Assembly: GCA_946886185.1 (NCBI GenBank)
Contig: CAMPIC010000020.1
Span: 1-13,896 of the forward strand
DNA length: 13,896 nucleotides
Direction: 5' to 3'
DNA from: an uncultured bacterium
Lineage (GTDB): Bacteria > Eisenbacteria > RBG-16-71-46 > CAIMUX01
Both the position numbers and the translations under genes were made by a program. Below, piece after piece: positions 1 to 8,167 of the stretch (its first letter is position 1; each line of letters opens with the position of its first letter). The notes below the pieces were generated by a model. It saw only the letters and a program-made list of their open reading frames with translations. It was not told where the DNA came from and did no database searches.

Positions 1-235
1 GGGCGGCCACCGGGCGCAGTGAGTATTTCGGATCGGCCTCGCCGTCCGGCCGTCCCAGATGCGACATCAGCACGATGCGCGCGCCCGCCTCCATCATGTA
101 CTTCAGAGTCGGCAAAGCGGCTTCGATCCGCGTGTCGTCCGCCACCTTGCCGTCGCGCAGCGGCACGTTGAAGTCGACCCGCACGAGCGCCCGGCGCGAT
201 CGCAGCTCGACGTTCCGAATCGTCTGAATCCTCAT
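1..235 (-). CDS. pgk: Phosphoglycerate kinase, N-terminal part (runs off the window)
   Basis: Cytoplasmic glycolytic enzyme that transfers the acyl phosphate of 1,3-bisphosphoglycerate to ADP, giving 3-phosphoglycerate and ATP. Only the first 78 residues are present; the rest lies before base 1. The visible N-terminal domain has the family signatures in the right order: VRVDFNVP near residues 18-25 (substrate-binding Asp and Asn), DDTRI at about 33-37 (substrate-binding Arg), and MSHLGRP at about 57-63. The ATG at 235 is preceded by GGGGAGG about seven bases upstream, which supports this start. It follows the GWxTD-domain gene after 130 bases on the same strand. The usual glycolytic partner gap is not immediately upstream, so pgk is probably either the tail of the outer-membrane operon or the first gene of a unit continuing beyond the edge. 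Identity is certain; completeness cannot be judged. Confidence 0.96.
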   Translation of the reverse strand, partial: MRIQTIRNVELRSRRALVRVDFNVPLRDGKVADDTRIEAALPTLKYMMEAGARIVLMSHLGRPDGEADPKYSLRPVAA

Positions 236-288
236 CTCCCAACCTCCCCGCACCTGCACTCCAAGCGGTCGCTCCTTACCGCGCTCAT
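232..288 (-). other. Possible 18-codon leader ORF overlapping the pgk start
   Basis: An ATG at 288 opens an 18-codon frame whose TGA (234-232) overlaps the pgk ATG in an ATGA arrangement, as seen in translationally coupled pairs. A G-rich stretch (GCGGGACGG) lies just before the ATG, but it is a poor Shine-Dalgarno match. The peptide resembles no family I know; its only notable feature is a Cys-Arg-Cys near the end. In GC-rich DNA such a short frame can easily be chance, so confidence is low. Confidence 0.15.
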
Positions 289-321
289 CCGTCCCGCTCG
301 CGATCCTGGCCGGGCCGGCGC

Positions 322-365
322 ACGTCGATCGCACCCGGCTACTGCAGTCCGCCCGAGATCGACGT
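322..365 (-). repeat. 9-bp perfect inverted repeat directly after the GWxTD stop codon
   Basis: ACGTCGATC at 322-330 is the exact reverse complement of GATCGACGT at 357-365, with 26 bases between. On the transcript the first arm begins immediately after the TAA of the GWxTD-domain gene. The loop contains the palindrome ACTGCAGT. No run of U follows the second arm, so this is not a standard intrinsic terminator. It could be a 3'-end stabilising stem, a factor-dependent terminator region, or a protein-binding site ahead of pgk. The rest of the 236-365 gap shows no convincing promoter. Confidence 0.4.
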
Positions 366-1829
366 TTAGATGAGCCAATAGTCTCCAAAACCGAGCACGT
401 CCACGAAGATGAATTTGAGTCCGGTCTGCATCCCCGGGTGCACGTATTCGGGGATGAGCGGGTCTCCGCGGATCTGATACTCCCAAATCTCGTAAGCGCG
501 ATTGTCATAGCGAGTGCGAGGGCGGGTCTGCCGGAGCTTCTCGTCCAGGGAGAGCCCCGGATCCTCGATCTCCTGCGGGAGCACGTTTCCGAGCAGATCC
601 TCATCCTGCGGATTGAGGTTGACCGTCACTTCGTCCGGAGGTCCGTAGCGGATGAAGACGCGCCCGCGATCAGTGTCCATGCCGGGCCGATACCCGCCGA
701 ACTGCCGGTTCGCGACCGCGACCCGCTCGTAGAACTTCAACTCGATCTGGTTCTGTTGCCCCTGAGGAGTCGGATCGTGGCGATTCCAGAAGTCGCGCAG
801 GAACGCCTCCTGCTCCCCTCTCCCCAGGGCCACGAACGAGTCGTAGTCGGCCGAGGTGAGGAGAACGCGGGCGATGGCGTTGAAATCGAAGGAGTCGATG
901 GTCCAGCGGCTCTCTTCCCACAGGACCTGGAAACGTCCCTCCGCTTTCCCGAACGACCGTTGCCCGGAGGTATCTTCGATCGAAGCTTCCAGCCGGTAGG
1001 CACCGCTGGCCAGCTCGGAAACGTCGAATCGCTCCAATTCCCAGCGCGAGCTGGAATCGCGCGTGGTCGGCTCTTTGACCTGCAGCACGAGCGCTTCTTC
1101 GGGAATGCGATAGATGCGATAGGCCAGCTCGAGCGGCGCCCCGATCGCGAGGTCGGACGGGAGTCGCGCGCCGTACCACTCCCAATAGGCGGTGAGGACC
1201 GGCTGGTACAGCCCATAGAAGCGGTGCGGATTGGGCTGGAGGCGGGAGCGCACCGCGCGCAGGCCCGCGCCCCCGCTGCGCGCTTCCGGCGCCTGTCCCC
1301 AGGCGAAGAGAAGACCGCTCACGGCGGTTCGATCGGGATCTCCGCCAGAGATGACGAGGCGAGCGGCCGCCTCTCCCTGGCGATGCACGCCGCGGATCTT
1401 GTCGAGCAATCCGCGTTTGAGCGCGGTCTCGTCTTCGATCCGGATCCGGAGCCCCACCGTCCCTTCGATCCATTCCGGATGGAGGCGGATCCACTGAGAA
1501 GGAATCGGGAATGCGCCTTCTTTCACGCCGCTGGTATCGGGCGGGAGCGAGAGCGAGGTCACATAGGCGGCTCGACTCTCGCCGTTCCGATCGAGCATTT
1601 CGACCCGCACGCTGACGTGCATCGAGTCGGCGGGATCCTGGAAGGCGTCACGAGGAAGCGCGATCGCGACATCCAGCGAGGGCGCCCCCGCCTCCTGGAA
1701 AAGGACCGCATCGACCTGGAAATGGAGATCCCCTTTGGCCTCGATCGGGAACGAGGCTTCCAGGGGATCGTCGCCGAAGCGCGGCCAGATGCCGATCAGG
1801 GCCAGGGACAGGGACAGGAGCGCGCTCAT
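366..1829 (-). CDS. GWxTD-domain protein (probable envelope protein)
   Basis: 487 residues. A hydrophobic start (about residues 2-15) looks like a signal sequence but lacks the usual positive N-terminus. Residues about 30-300 are beta-rich and unassigned. The C-terminal part (about 315-487) matches the GWxTD family: an FWNRHDPTP block at 347-355, then GMDTD at 383-387 in the position of the name-giving motif (Met replaces Trp), [11 protein letters not shown] at 390-400, and YEIWEY at 446-451. The domain's biochemical role is not established; such proteins occur in FCB-type and related lineages, often near PorV-like or Fn3 proteins. AAGGAGG lies seven bases before the ATG at 1829, and no alternative start fits. 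It is the last gene of the four-gene unit, 33 bases after the PorV/PorQ gene. Family assignment is good; function is unknown. Confidence 0.85.
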   Translation of the reverse strand: MSALLSLSLALIGIWPRFGDDPLEASFPIEAKGDLHFQVDAVLFQEAGAPSLDVAIALPRDAFQDPADSMHVSVRVEMLDRNGESRAAYVTSLSLPPDTSGVKEGAFPIPSQWIRLHPEWIEGTVGLRIRIEDETALKRGLLDKIRGVHRQGEAAARLVISGGDPDRTAVSGLLFAWGQAPEARSGGAGLRAVRSRLQPNPHRFYGLYQPVLTAYWEWYGARLPSDLAIGAPLELAYRIYRIPEEALVLQVKEPTTRDSSSRWELERFDVSELASGAYRLEASIEDTSGQRSFGKAEGRFQVLWEESRWTIDSFDFNAIARVLLTSADYDSFVALGRGEQEAFLRDFWNRHDPTPQGQQNQIELKFYERVAVANRQFGGYRPGMDTDRGRVFIRYGPPDEVTVNLNPQDEDLLGNVLPQEIEDPGLSLDEKLRQTRPRTRYDNRAYEIWEYQIRGDPLIPEYVHPGMQTGLKFIFVDVLGFGDYWLI

Positions 1830-1862
1830 GCCTCTCCCTCCTTTCCTGGCCTCCTCAGCCCG

Positions 1863-2798
1863 CTAGAAGCGGAAGTCCGCGGAGACCCGATGAACGGCCG
1901 GTAGATCGCCCATGTCGGTATAGGCGTAGTCGATCCGCGCTTCCGAGTTGAAGCCGGTCGCCACCTTGAACCCGATGCCGGTCGAATAGGTTTCGAGGTC
2001 GTATCGGAACTGATATCCGCCCCGCAGATAGAAGAACTCTTTGAATCCGTACTCCATCCCCCAGCTCGCGCGCTCGTTGTTGTCCGGCGGGTGGCTGAAG
2101 TCGACCGCGGAGAGCAGCAGGTGCGAGTCGGACTCGTACAGATTCATCGACATTCCGACGCGGAAGACGGTCGGCATCTTGACCGGATCGTCCTTGAACT
2201 CCATGTCGCTGCCGATGTTCTGGATCGCCATCCCGATCCGCAGGCTGCGGTAGCCCGTGTCATAGAGAGTGCCGAAGTCGAAGGTGTAGGCGCTCGCCGA
2301 AAAGGTCGCCAGCGAAGACTGGATGTAGTTTCCCGAAATCCCGGCGGAGAACTTGTCGGTAAAAGAACGCGCGTAGGTCAGCCCGAACGCCACGTCTCCG
2401 TTGTCGAACGACTGGCCGGTCCCTTCCGGACGGAAGACAGTCCGGATCAGCTGCGAGTCCATGTACAAACTGCGCGCGTTGACCGCGATCTTGCCGGGGA
2501 GGAAGCCGAGCTCGAACACGTAGGCGGCTTGCGTGAAGCTCACGTCCGCGAGCCAGGCGGCGTGGTTGATGTTGACCACCGACCTGGGGATGCGCGCGAC
2601 TCCCGCGGGATTCCAGTAGATCGCGCTCGCGTCATCGGCCACCGAGACGAATGCGCCTCCCAATGACTGAGCTCGCGCCCCGATGCCGATCTTGAGGAAC
2701 TGCCCGCCGATCGTGCCGACTTTGTCGAACTCCTGGGCCGCCTGGGTAGCCGCTGGGATCACGGCCATGGCGCACAGAGTCAGCCACGTCCACTTCAC
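1863..2798 (-). CDS. PorV/PorQ-family outer-membrane beta-barrel protein
   Basis: 311 residues. GTG at 2798 is chosen as start because AAGGAGG (2811-2805) lies six bases upstream and the resulting N-terminus is a clean signal peptide (hydrophobic core LTLCAMAVIP, probable cleavage after ATQA at about residue 20). A further upstream in-frame start would add 13 charged residues before the signal. The mature start has the family hallmark: GGQFLKIGIGARAQSLGG, then a VADDASAIYWNPAG segment (about residues 31-66). The remainder is alternating beta-strand sequence ending in an aromatic residue (DFRF), as outer-membrane barrels do. In Bacteroidetes, PorV is the barrel that carries type IX secretion cargo with C-terminal signal domains from the translocon to attachment. 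The preceding gene encodes a protein with such a domain, which fits that role, but the family also includes FadL-like proteins of unknown function. Confidence 0.88.
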   Translation of the reverse strand: MKWTWLTLCAMAVIPAATQAAQEFDKVGTIGGQFLKIGIGARAQSLGGAFVSVADDASAIYWNPAGVARIPRSVVNINHAAWLADVSFTQAAYVFELGFLPGKIAVNARSLYMDSQLIRTVFRPEGTGQSFDNGDVAFGLTYARSFTDKFSAGISGNYIQSSLATFSASAYTFDFGTLYDTGYRSLRIGMAIQNIGSDMEFKDDPVKMPTVFRVGMSMNLYESDSHLLLSAVDFSHPPDNNERASWGMEYGFKEFFYLRGGYQFRYDLETYSTGIGFKVATGFNSEARIDYAYTDMGDLPAVHRVSADFRF

Positions 2799-2811
2799 GA
2801 AAAACCTCCTT

Positions 2812-2827
2812 GGGGACCACCGTCCCC
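2812..2827 (-). promoter_or_regulatory. Stem-loop abutting the ribosome-binding site of the PorV/PorQ gene
   Basis: In the transcript, GGGGAC and GTCCCC form a perfect 6-bp stem with a GGUG tetraloop. Pairing can extend to UUGG/CCAA through a two-G bulge. The 3' arm ends directly at the AAGGAGG Shine-Dalgarno, and the extended stem would include its first two A residues. A run of five U follows the Shine-Dalgarno, not the stem, so it is not a classical terminator. It could set the translation level of the PorV gene relative to the upstream gene, or act as a processing or stability element. Sequence is certain; function is inferred. Confidence 0.45.
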
Positions 2828-2875
2828 CCAACCCCATACGAATCGTCGTCGACTAATTCGATCCGGCTACCGCGT

Positions 2876-5389
2876 TTAGCGGATGATCGTGAATCTCCCG
2901 ACCTTGGTCTCTTTCCCCGCCTTGATCGAGAAGAGATAGACACCGGCCACCACGTCCTGGCCGTTGCGAGAAATCAAATTCCAGAATGCCGTTCCCGATC
3001 CGGATCGCCCGTCATGGCGAAGCGTCTGCACCAGATCGCCCGCGAGCGAATAGATGTTGATGGTGCATTCTTCGGCGGGCAGGCGCGCAAACGCGACCTT
3101 GGTTCCGGTCGGATCCGCATCGCTCGGGGTCAGATCCCAACCGGATGGGTTCTCTCCCGCGACGTACGGATTCGGCACGACGATCACGTCATCGAGCCGC
3201 CCCCGGCTCACCGACTCCCACCTGGGCACGACCGATTGCGCCTCGGTGGCCGACGGAAGGCTCTCCAGCTCCCGGTAGGCATACTCGACTTCGCCCGTGG
3301 ACTGGTTGACCAGAGTGTCCACCCACGCGCTGTACGCCGTGACATCGTAGAAGTAGGTCATGCCATTCTTCAAACCGAGCGTGTCCACGTAGCTGTAGAT
3401 CCCGGTCGGAATGTACACTTTGAGGGAATCGGCGCCCGTGGAACCGGTGCTCACGAGGTAGCAGCTTCCTTCCTCCATGCAGGCCGTGGTGTCGAAGTCC
3501 GCCTTCGCGTACCTGAGCAGATACTCCTCCGACTCCTCGCCCAAACTGTCCGCCGGTTGGAGGGAGAGATCGGCGAGTTGGCTCCACTCCTGCGGAGAAG
3601 GGCCGACCGATCCGGTTGGACGGCCCCACCCTTCCACGCGCCACACTCGATAGCCGCGGAACAGAACCTTCGCCTGGATGGGGTCCGCGGTGAGCTCGCT
3701 CAGGTTGTCCCACTGCACGATGACCTTGCGATCGCCTCCGGGCTGCATCACGGTGAGCCCCGGCGCGGTCTGGACTCCGGTCGGATCGATGTTGGTGTTG
3801 GGAGGGGGCGGCGCCACCGTTCCCACCCAATGGACCTGCGTCTCCCGGCCGACATCACCCGCGCTCGGAAGCAGCGGCGTGCAGCAGTCGCAGTCGTTGT
3901 CCCGGTAGTTGTCCGGAATGCAGTTGGTGATCTTCACGGTGAGCTGGGTCGGGTTCAGCGAGTCGCACGGATCCCGCCAGAAGACCGGTTCGCCCGGCTC
4001 GAGCGCGCGGATGCAGGTCTCGCGTCCGTCTTCCCCGGTGGCAAGATTCTGATCCACGTCTTCCCAGCTTCCGTCATAGATCCGCTGGGCGTTGAGGGCA
4101 TTGTTGATCATGCCGTTGCGCCCTTCTCCGATCACGAACGCGACCTGGAGCTGGATCTCGTCTCCCGGCAACAGCTCGGGGAAAGGACCGGCGGCGAAGG
4201 TGTAGCGATAGTCGCCCGGCTGGGTGGACGGGCGCGACGAACGCTCTCCCGACTGGAGAAGGTCATATCGCTCGGCGTCGTTGCGGGGATCGCCCGCGGG
4301 ATACGGATTGCTTCCGGAGAAGAAGCGGGCCGTGTGCATCGTCACCTGGTTCGGACCGCGCACGCCCGTCGGGTCGGTGGTGTGTCCCAGGAACATCCCG
4401 CCGAAGTATCCGGAGACGTCTCCTCCAGTGGCGATCTCACCGTCGTCGGGGATGTCGTACATGTACATGATGTCCATGTGGATCGCCCGCTGCGCGCAGT
4501 CGACCTGCTCGGCGCCGTCGGTGCACACGTAATCGATGGTCGCGTCGACGAACGTAGTGTCGGTGCTGAAGAGCGCCACCCCGTCGTCGGTCCAGTATCC
4601 GTCCGAATCCTTGGGGCCGGCGTCGGAGTCGACGAAGAAACCCAGATAGACTTGCCGGAGAACCTCGAATCCGTCGTTCAGGATGTTGAAGTCGAATCCA
4701 ATGAACTCGTTCGATCCGGCGGTCGACCAGGCGTAGCTGGTCTGGCGGACACGCACGTTGAGGGGGCGATGCTCCGGGTTCAATTGCCGCGAGAGGTCCG
4801 TGTAATCCCAGTATTCGCAGGAATACATCTGCTGCGAAGCGGCGTTGAAGTCCTCGTCGATCCGGCCGTCTCCATCGTCGTCTTTGCCGTTGAGGAACTC
4901 TTCGTCGACCAATCCGTCGAGATCGTCGTCCGGTTGAGCGGAGAATCCGGGGCGATTCCCTCCCGCAACTCCCTCGTACGCGGGATAGATGGTGTCGACC
5001 GGATCGAGCGTGGGAAGGAGCTCGAAGTCGTAACCGCCGGTCGAAACGTAGGCGAGGTTGTCGCTCGCGACCGCGCCGATCCACATCGCGCCGATGTAGA
5101 GATACTCACCGCCGCGCCATCCCGCCGAGACGCCATCGAGGCTGAGCTGTCCGTTTCCCACTCTTCCGATGTTGGAGACGAAAAGCTCGAGCAGCCCGAC
5201 ATTGTGATAGAAGATGTTCGGCTCGGAGATGGTGAAGAGCGGATGCGTCCCGCCGTACTTTCCGCCGGGCGTCCCATAGGGGTTGTATTCTTCCTCGGCT
5301 CGTACGGGCTGTGAAATAGCCAGCGTCGCGCACGCGAGCACGGCGATTCCACCCATTCGTCCGAGGAGCGAGCGATTCCTCGCTGACAC
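2876..5389 (-). CDS. Large secreted/surface protein with Fn3-like and FlgD/T9SS-type C-terminal domain
   Basis: 837 residues. GTG at 5389 is chosen because AAGGAGG lies five bases upstream; it gives a signal peptide with core GIAVLACATLAIS and probable cleavage after PVRA (residue 31). An earlier in-frame ATG would overlap the TonB-receptor gene and add 22 unlikely residues. Residues about 35-540 match no family I know. They contain two acidic calcium-loop-like segments in tandem (DDDLDGLVDEEF and DDDGDGRIDEDF, about 154-181) and six cysteines within about 459-503, including CDCC. Residues about 545-690 look like a fibronectin type III fold. The last 103 residues begin VPNPYVAGE and end AGVYLFSIKAG...GRFTIIR, typical of FlgD-like Ig or type IX secretion type A sorting domains. 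It probably crosses the outer membrane or is displayed on it, perhaps with the help of the adjacent PorV-like barrel. Substrate and activity are unknown. Confidence 0.8.
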   Translation of the reverse strand: MSARNRSLLGRMGGIAVLACATLAISQPVRAEEEYNPYGTPGGKYGGTHPLFTISEPNIFYHNVGLLELFVSNIGRVGNGQLSLDGVSAGWRGGEYLYIGAMWIGAVASDNLAYVSTGGYDFELLPTLDPVDTIYPAYEGVAGGNRPGFSAQPDDDLDGLVDEEFLNGKDDDGDGRIDEDFNAASQQMYSCEYWDYTDLSRQLNPEHRPLNVRVRQTSYAWSTAGSNEFIGFDFNILNDGFEVLRQVYLGFFVDSDAGPKDSDGYWTDDGVALFSTDTTFVDATIDYVCTDGAEQVDCAQRAIHMDIMYMYDIPDDGEIATGGDVSGYFGGMFLGHTTDPTGVRGPNQVTMHTARFFSGSNPYPAGDPRNDAERYDLLQSGERSSRPSTQPGDYRYTFAAGPFPELLPGDEIQLQVAFVIGEGRNGMINNALNAQRIYDGSWEDVDQNLATGEDGRETCIRALEPGEPVFWRDPCDSLNPTQLTVKITNCIPDNYRDNDCDCCTPLLPSAGDVGRETQVHWVGTVAPPPPNTNIDPTGVQTAPGLTVMQPGGDRKVIVQWDNLSELTADPIQAKVLFRGYRVWRVEGWGRPTGSVGPSPQEWSQLADLSLQPADSLGEESEEYLLRYAKADFDTTACMEEGSCYLVSTGSTGADSLKVYIPTGIYSYVDTLGLKNGMTYFYDVTAYSAWVDTLVNQSTGEVEYAYRELESLPSATEAQSVVPRWESVSRGRLDDVIVVPNPYVAGENPSGWDLTPSDADPTGTKVAFARLPAEECTINIYSLAGDLVQTLRHDGRSGSGTAFWNLISRNGQDVVAGVYLFSIKAGKETKVGRFTIIR

Positions 5390-5451
5390 GTTGTCCTCCT
5401 TGCCGAGGCATGGCCAACCCCACCTGACCCGGCTCACGTCGTTTCCCGAGC

Positions 5452-8154
5452 TCAAAACGTGAACGAAATCCCCAGGCGAATGCTTCGCGGATCGCCTACG
5501 ACTCGCGGATCGTTCAGCGGAACCCAGTCGCCGATGCCGTCGCCGTCGAGATCCTCGCCTTCGTAGGCGCCTCCCGCCTTGCCGGTCTCGGCGTAGTAGA
5601 TGATGTAGGAGTTGCCGTCGAAACTGCCGGGGAGCGGCCAGTTCAGTGGATTGAGGCTCGTGATGTTCTTGGCATCGAGCACGTTGCGGCTCTGGAGGAA
5701 CACCTTGAAGCGCTCTCCCCAGAGCTCGTAGTACTTCTCGGCCTGGATATCGAGGCTCGTGGTGCTGGGGAGCCGCCGCGAATTGGTGTTCTCCGGCTGC
5801 AGCTCACGCGTATCCCGGCTGTACGGCGTGTACGGAAACCCGCTCTCATATTGCCAGATGAACGAGGCACTCCAGAGATTGGGCTCGGCGAACGTGGCGT
5901 TGACGCGGAAGGCATGGCGCACGTCCCAGTCGAGCGCCTGCTCGGAGATCGGCAGGTAGGCAAAGTTCTGCTCCGTGAGCGCGTTGGGATCGGACGCCAC
6001 TCCGGTGGCCACGCCGAACCCGTAGTTCATCTCTCCGGAGAAGTTGTTGGCGAAGCGCCGGGAAAGGGTGGCCTCGAATCCGCGCGCCGATGCGTAGTCC
6101 TTGTTGACGTAGGAGACGACGTTTCCGACGGAGCCGAAGGAAGCGCGCTGCTCGGTGGTGAGCAGTCCGAAGATGTCCTTGTAGTACACGGAGAACTGAC
6201 CCGCCACCAGGTCGCTGAAGAGGTGCTGGATCCCGGCCTGATAGGACACGGTCGTCTCGTTGGTCAGGTTCGGGTTGCCCTGGGTCCGGCCGTCGAGCGC
6301 GCCGCGGTTGTCGAACAGGTACTGCCGCTCCGGAATCTGATAGAAACGCCCGTAGTGGAACGAGAAGACGTCCCGGTCGGAGATCGGATAGGCGATGCCG
6401 ACGCGCGGTGAGATCTGCTGCTTGACGCGTTCGCGGACGTCGCTGATCGGAAGCTGCTCTCCCACGGAGAACACGTCGTAGCGGGCGCCGAGGTTCAAAA
6501 CCATTCCCTCGTGCTCCCACCGGTCCTGCAAGTACAGGCCCCCTTCGGGGTTGTAATAGTGATAGCGAGTGCGGGTCCCGATCTCACCGTTGGCCGCCGT
6601 GAGGAAGGGACGGTCCACCTGATGGAACTTCATGTCGTTGTAAGCGGTCTCGAAGCCCGTCTTGAAGGTGTGGTTCTTGTATCGCTTGGTGTAGTCCGCC
6701 TTCGCGGTGTAGACGATCGTCTCCCGGTGCGCGAGCGTGGGATAGTCCCCCGCGATGACGAAGAACGGCTCCGACTCTTGATCGGTGTAGTTGAACCAGA
6801 GATCGGTCTGCCGATCGCCCAGATACTCCCACTCTTTCTTGTTCCCGACGCGCTGGTCGAGATAGAACGAGTTCCGGCTCAGTTTGATCGAATAGAACGA
6901 GCTCTGATCGATGGTGTGATTGAGCACGGTCTTGATTTGCGTGAACCGGTTGAGGTTGGTCGGGGTGTGGTTCGCGGCATTGAAGTACTCATAGGTCGAG
7001 TCGATCTGGGTGGGCGACCAGCGGCCGTGGCGAATGACCACGTCTCCGGTCTGGGTGGTGTCGCGGAAGGCCTGGACGTACCCGACGCGGCTCCACATAT
7101 GGTAGTAGGTGTCGGAGCGGGAGCTGTTGTGGATCAGCTCGCTCGTGATCTTCATGTTCGCATCGACCTTGTACGCGAGCTTCGACTGCACGCGGATCTG
7201 ATTCGACTTGCGATCGCCGTACGAGATCAGGTTGAGCAGGCGGTGGTCGGGGCGGTCGCGGGGAGTCTTCGGATAGTCGTCCGAGAAGGTCCCTTCCGCC
7301 GAGAGGTAATAGGTGAGGTTGCGCAACGGGCTCGGCCCGCCGACGCCCACGAAGAGCCGGTCGAGATTGTCGTAGGTGTTGTCGGGCTGACCGTAGTCGT
7401 CGGTCAGGTAGTAGATCTCTCCCTCGAACTCCTGTCCGCCTTCCTTCGTGGTGTAGTTGATCACGCCCGACTGCGCGTTTCCGTACTCCGCGTCCAACCC
7501 TCCCAGGATCGTCTCGGTCGACTCGACCGCGAGGGAGGCGAGGCTCGAGCTTCCTCCGAGGAGCGGGTCCTTCACCGGAACGCCGTCGACGGTCACGTTG
7601 ATCTCGCCGGCGCGGCCGCCGCGGAAATGGAGATCGCCGCCGCGCGCGATGACTCCTGCCTTGAGGCCGATCGCTTCTTCGATCTCGTTGACGGGGAGGC
7701 TCTCCAGGTCCTTCGAATCGATGTCGTGCGAGGTATCGGTCCGCTTGGTCTTGATCCGTTCACGGTCCGCCACGATCTCGACTTCGGTGAGGGTGCCGAC
7801 CGGCGTGTCCTTGATGTTGAAGTTGACCGTGACCGTACCGGAAGTTTCGACGACGACGCCTTCGGTCTCCTTCTCCTCGTATCCGATCATGAGGACGCGA
7901 ACGATATACGTGCCGACCGGGACGTTCTTGATTTCGTAGGTGCCGTCGTTGGTCGTCATGGCGCCCCAACGGGTGCCGAGGACGACGACATTCGCATACG
8001 CGAGGGGAGTGCCTTCGTCGTCCTTCACCGTTCCCTTGATGGTTCCCGTTCCACTCTGCGCGAAAGCGGAAACCGAAGCGGTGGCGAGGATTGCGAGGGC
8101 CAAGAAGAATCGGAGGATAGGCTGGGCCGCCGGGCAAGCGATCAGTCTACGCAT
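5452..8154 (-). CDS. TonB-dependent receptor with carboxypeptidase-regulatory-like N-terminal domain
   Basis: 900 residues. ATG at 8154 with AAAGGAG nine bases upstream. The signal peptide ends at about residue 32 (SAFA before Q). Residues about 36-115 form a carboxypeptidase-D-regulatory-like domain (GTIKGTVKDDEGTPLAYANV, then NDGTYEIKNVPVGTY and IGY). A plug domain follows at about 125-235: LPVNEIEEAIGLKAGV, RGGRAGEINVTVDGVPV, EYGNAQSGVINYTTKEGG. The rest is a 22-strand-type barrel with typical long loops, ending in the aromatic GISFTF. The protein imports or binds a large substrate at the outer membrane using TonB energy; TEVEIVAD after the first domain may be the TonB box. The substrate is not predictable; no SusD partner is present. 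A DLDGDGIGDW calcium-loop-like insertion sits in the last extracellular loop. It heads the four-gene unit, 62 bases before the next gene's start. Confidence 0.93.
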   Translation of the reverse strand: MRRLIACPAAQPILRFFLALAILATASVSAFAQSGTGTIKGTVKDDEGTPLAYANVVVLGTRWGAMTTNDGTYEIKNVPVGTYIVRVLMIGYEEKETEGVVVETSGTVTVNFNIKDTPVGTLTEVEIVADRERIKTKRTDTSHDIDSKDLESLPVNEIEEAIGLKAGVIARGGDLHFRGGRAGEINVTVDGVPVKDPLLGGSSSLASLAVESTETILGGLDAEYGNAQSGVINYTTKEGGQEFEGEIYYLTDDYGQPDNTYDNLDRLFVGVGGPSPLRNLTYYLSAEGTFSDDYPKTPRDRPDHRLLNLISYGDRKSNQIRVQSKLAYKVDANMKITSELIHNSSRSDTYYHMWSRVGYVQAFRDTTQTGDVVIRHGRWSPTQIDSTYEYFNAANHTPTNLNRFTQIKTVLNHTIDQSSFYSIKLSRNSFYLDQRVGNKKEWEYLGDRQTDLWFNYTDQESEPFFVIAGDYPTLAHRETIVYTAKADYTKRYKNHTFKTGFETAYNDMKFHQVDRPFLTAANGEIGTRTRYHYYNPEGGLYLQDRWEHEGMVLNLGARYDVFSVGEQLPISDVRERVKQQISPRVGIAYPISDRDVFSFHYGRFYQIPERQYLFDNRGALDGRTQGNPNLTNETTVSYQAGIQHLFSDLVAGQFSVYYKDIFGLLTTEQRASFGSVGNVVSYVNKDYASARGFEATLSRRFANNFSGEMNYGFGVATGVASDPNALTEQNFAYLPISEQALDWDVRHAFRVNATFAEPNLWSASFIWQYESGFPYTPYSRDTRELQPENTNSRRLPSTTSLDIQAEKYYELWGERFKVFLQSRNVLDAKNITSLNPLNWPLPGSFDGNSYIIYYAETGKAGGAYEGEDLDGDGIGDWVPLNDPRVVGDPRSIRLGISFTF

Positions 8155-8155
8155 C

Positions 8156-8167
8156 GGAGCGCGCTCC
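8156..8167 (-). promoter_or_regulatory. Palindrome overlapping the ribosome-binding site of the TonB-receptor gene
   Basis: GGAGCGCGCTCC is a perfect 12-base palindrome lying between and including the GGAG of the Shine-Dalgarno and the start codon at 8154. In RNA it could fold as a 4-bp stem with a CGCG loop that hides the ribosome-binding site, or it could be a DNA-binding half-site pair. A 4-bp stem is weak, so regulatory meaning is uncertain. Confidence 0.25.

Noticed and set aside
438..1904. 488-codon open frame on the plus strand
   Set aside because: Antisense to the GWxTD-domain gene; the minus-strand frame has signature motifs and a strong ribosome-binding site, this one has neither.
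2810..5314. 834-codon open frame on the plus strand
   Set aside because: It lies exactly antisense to the surface-protein gene, has a composition dominated by Arg/Val/Asp/Gly without domains, and results from strong third-position GC bias.
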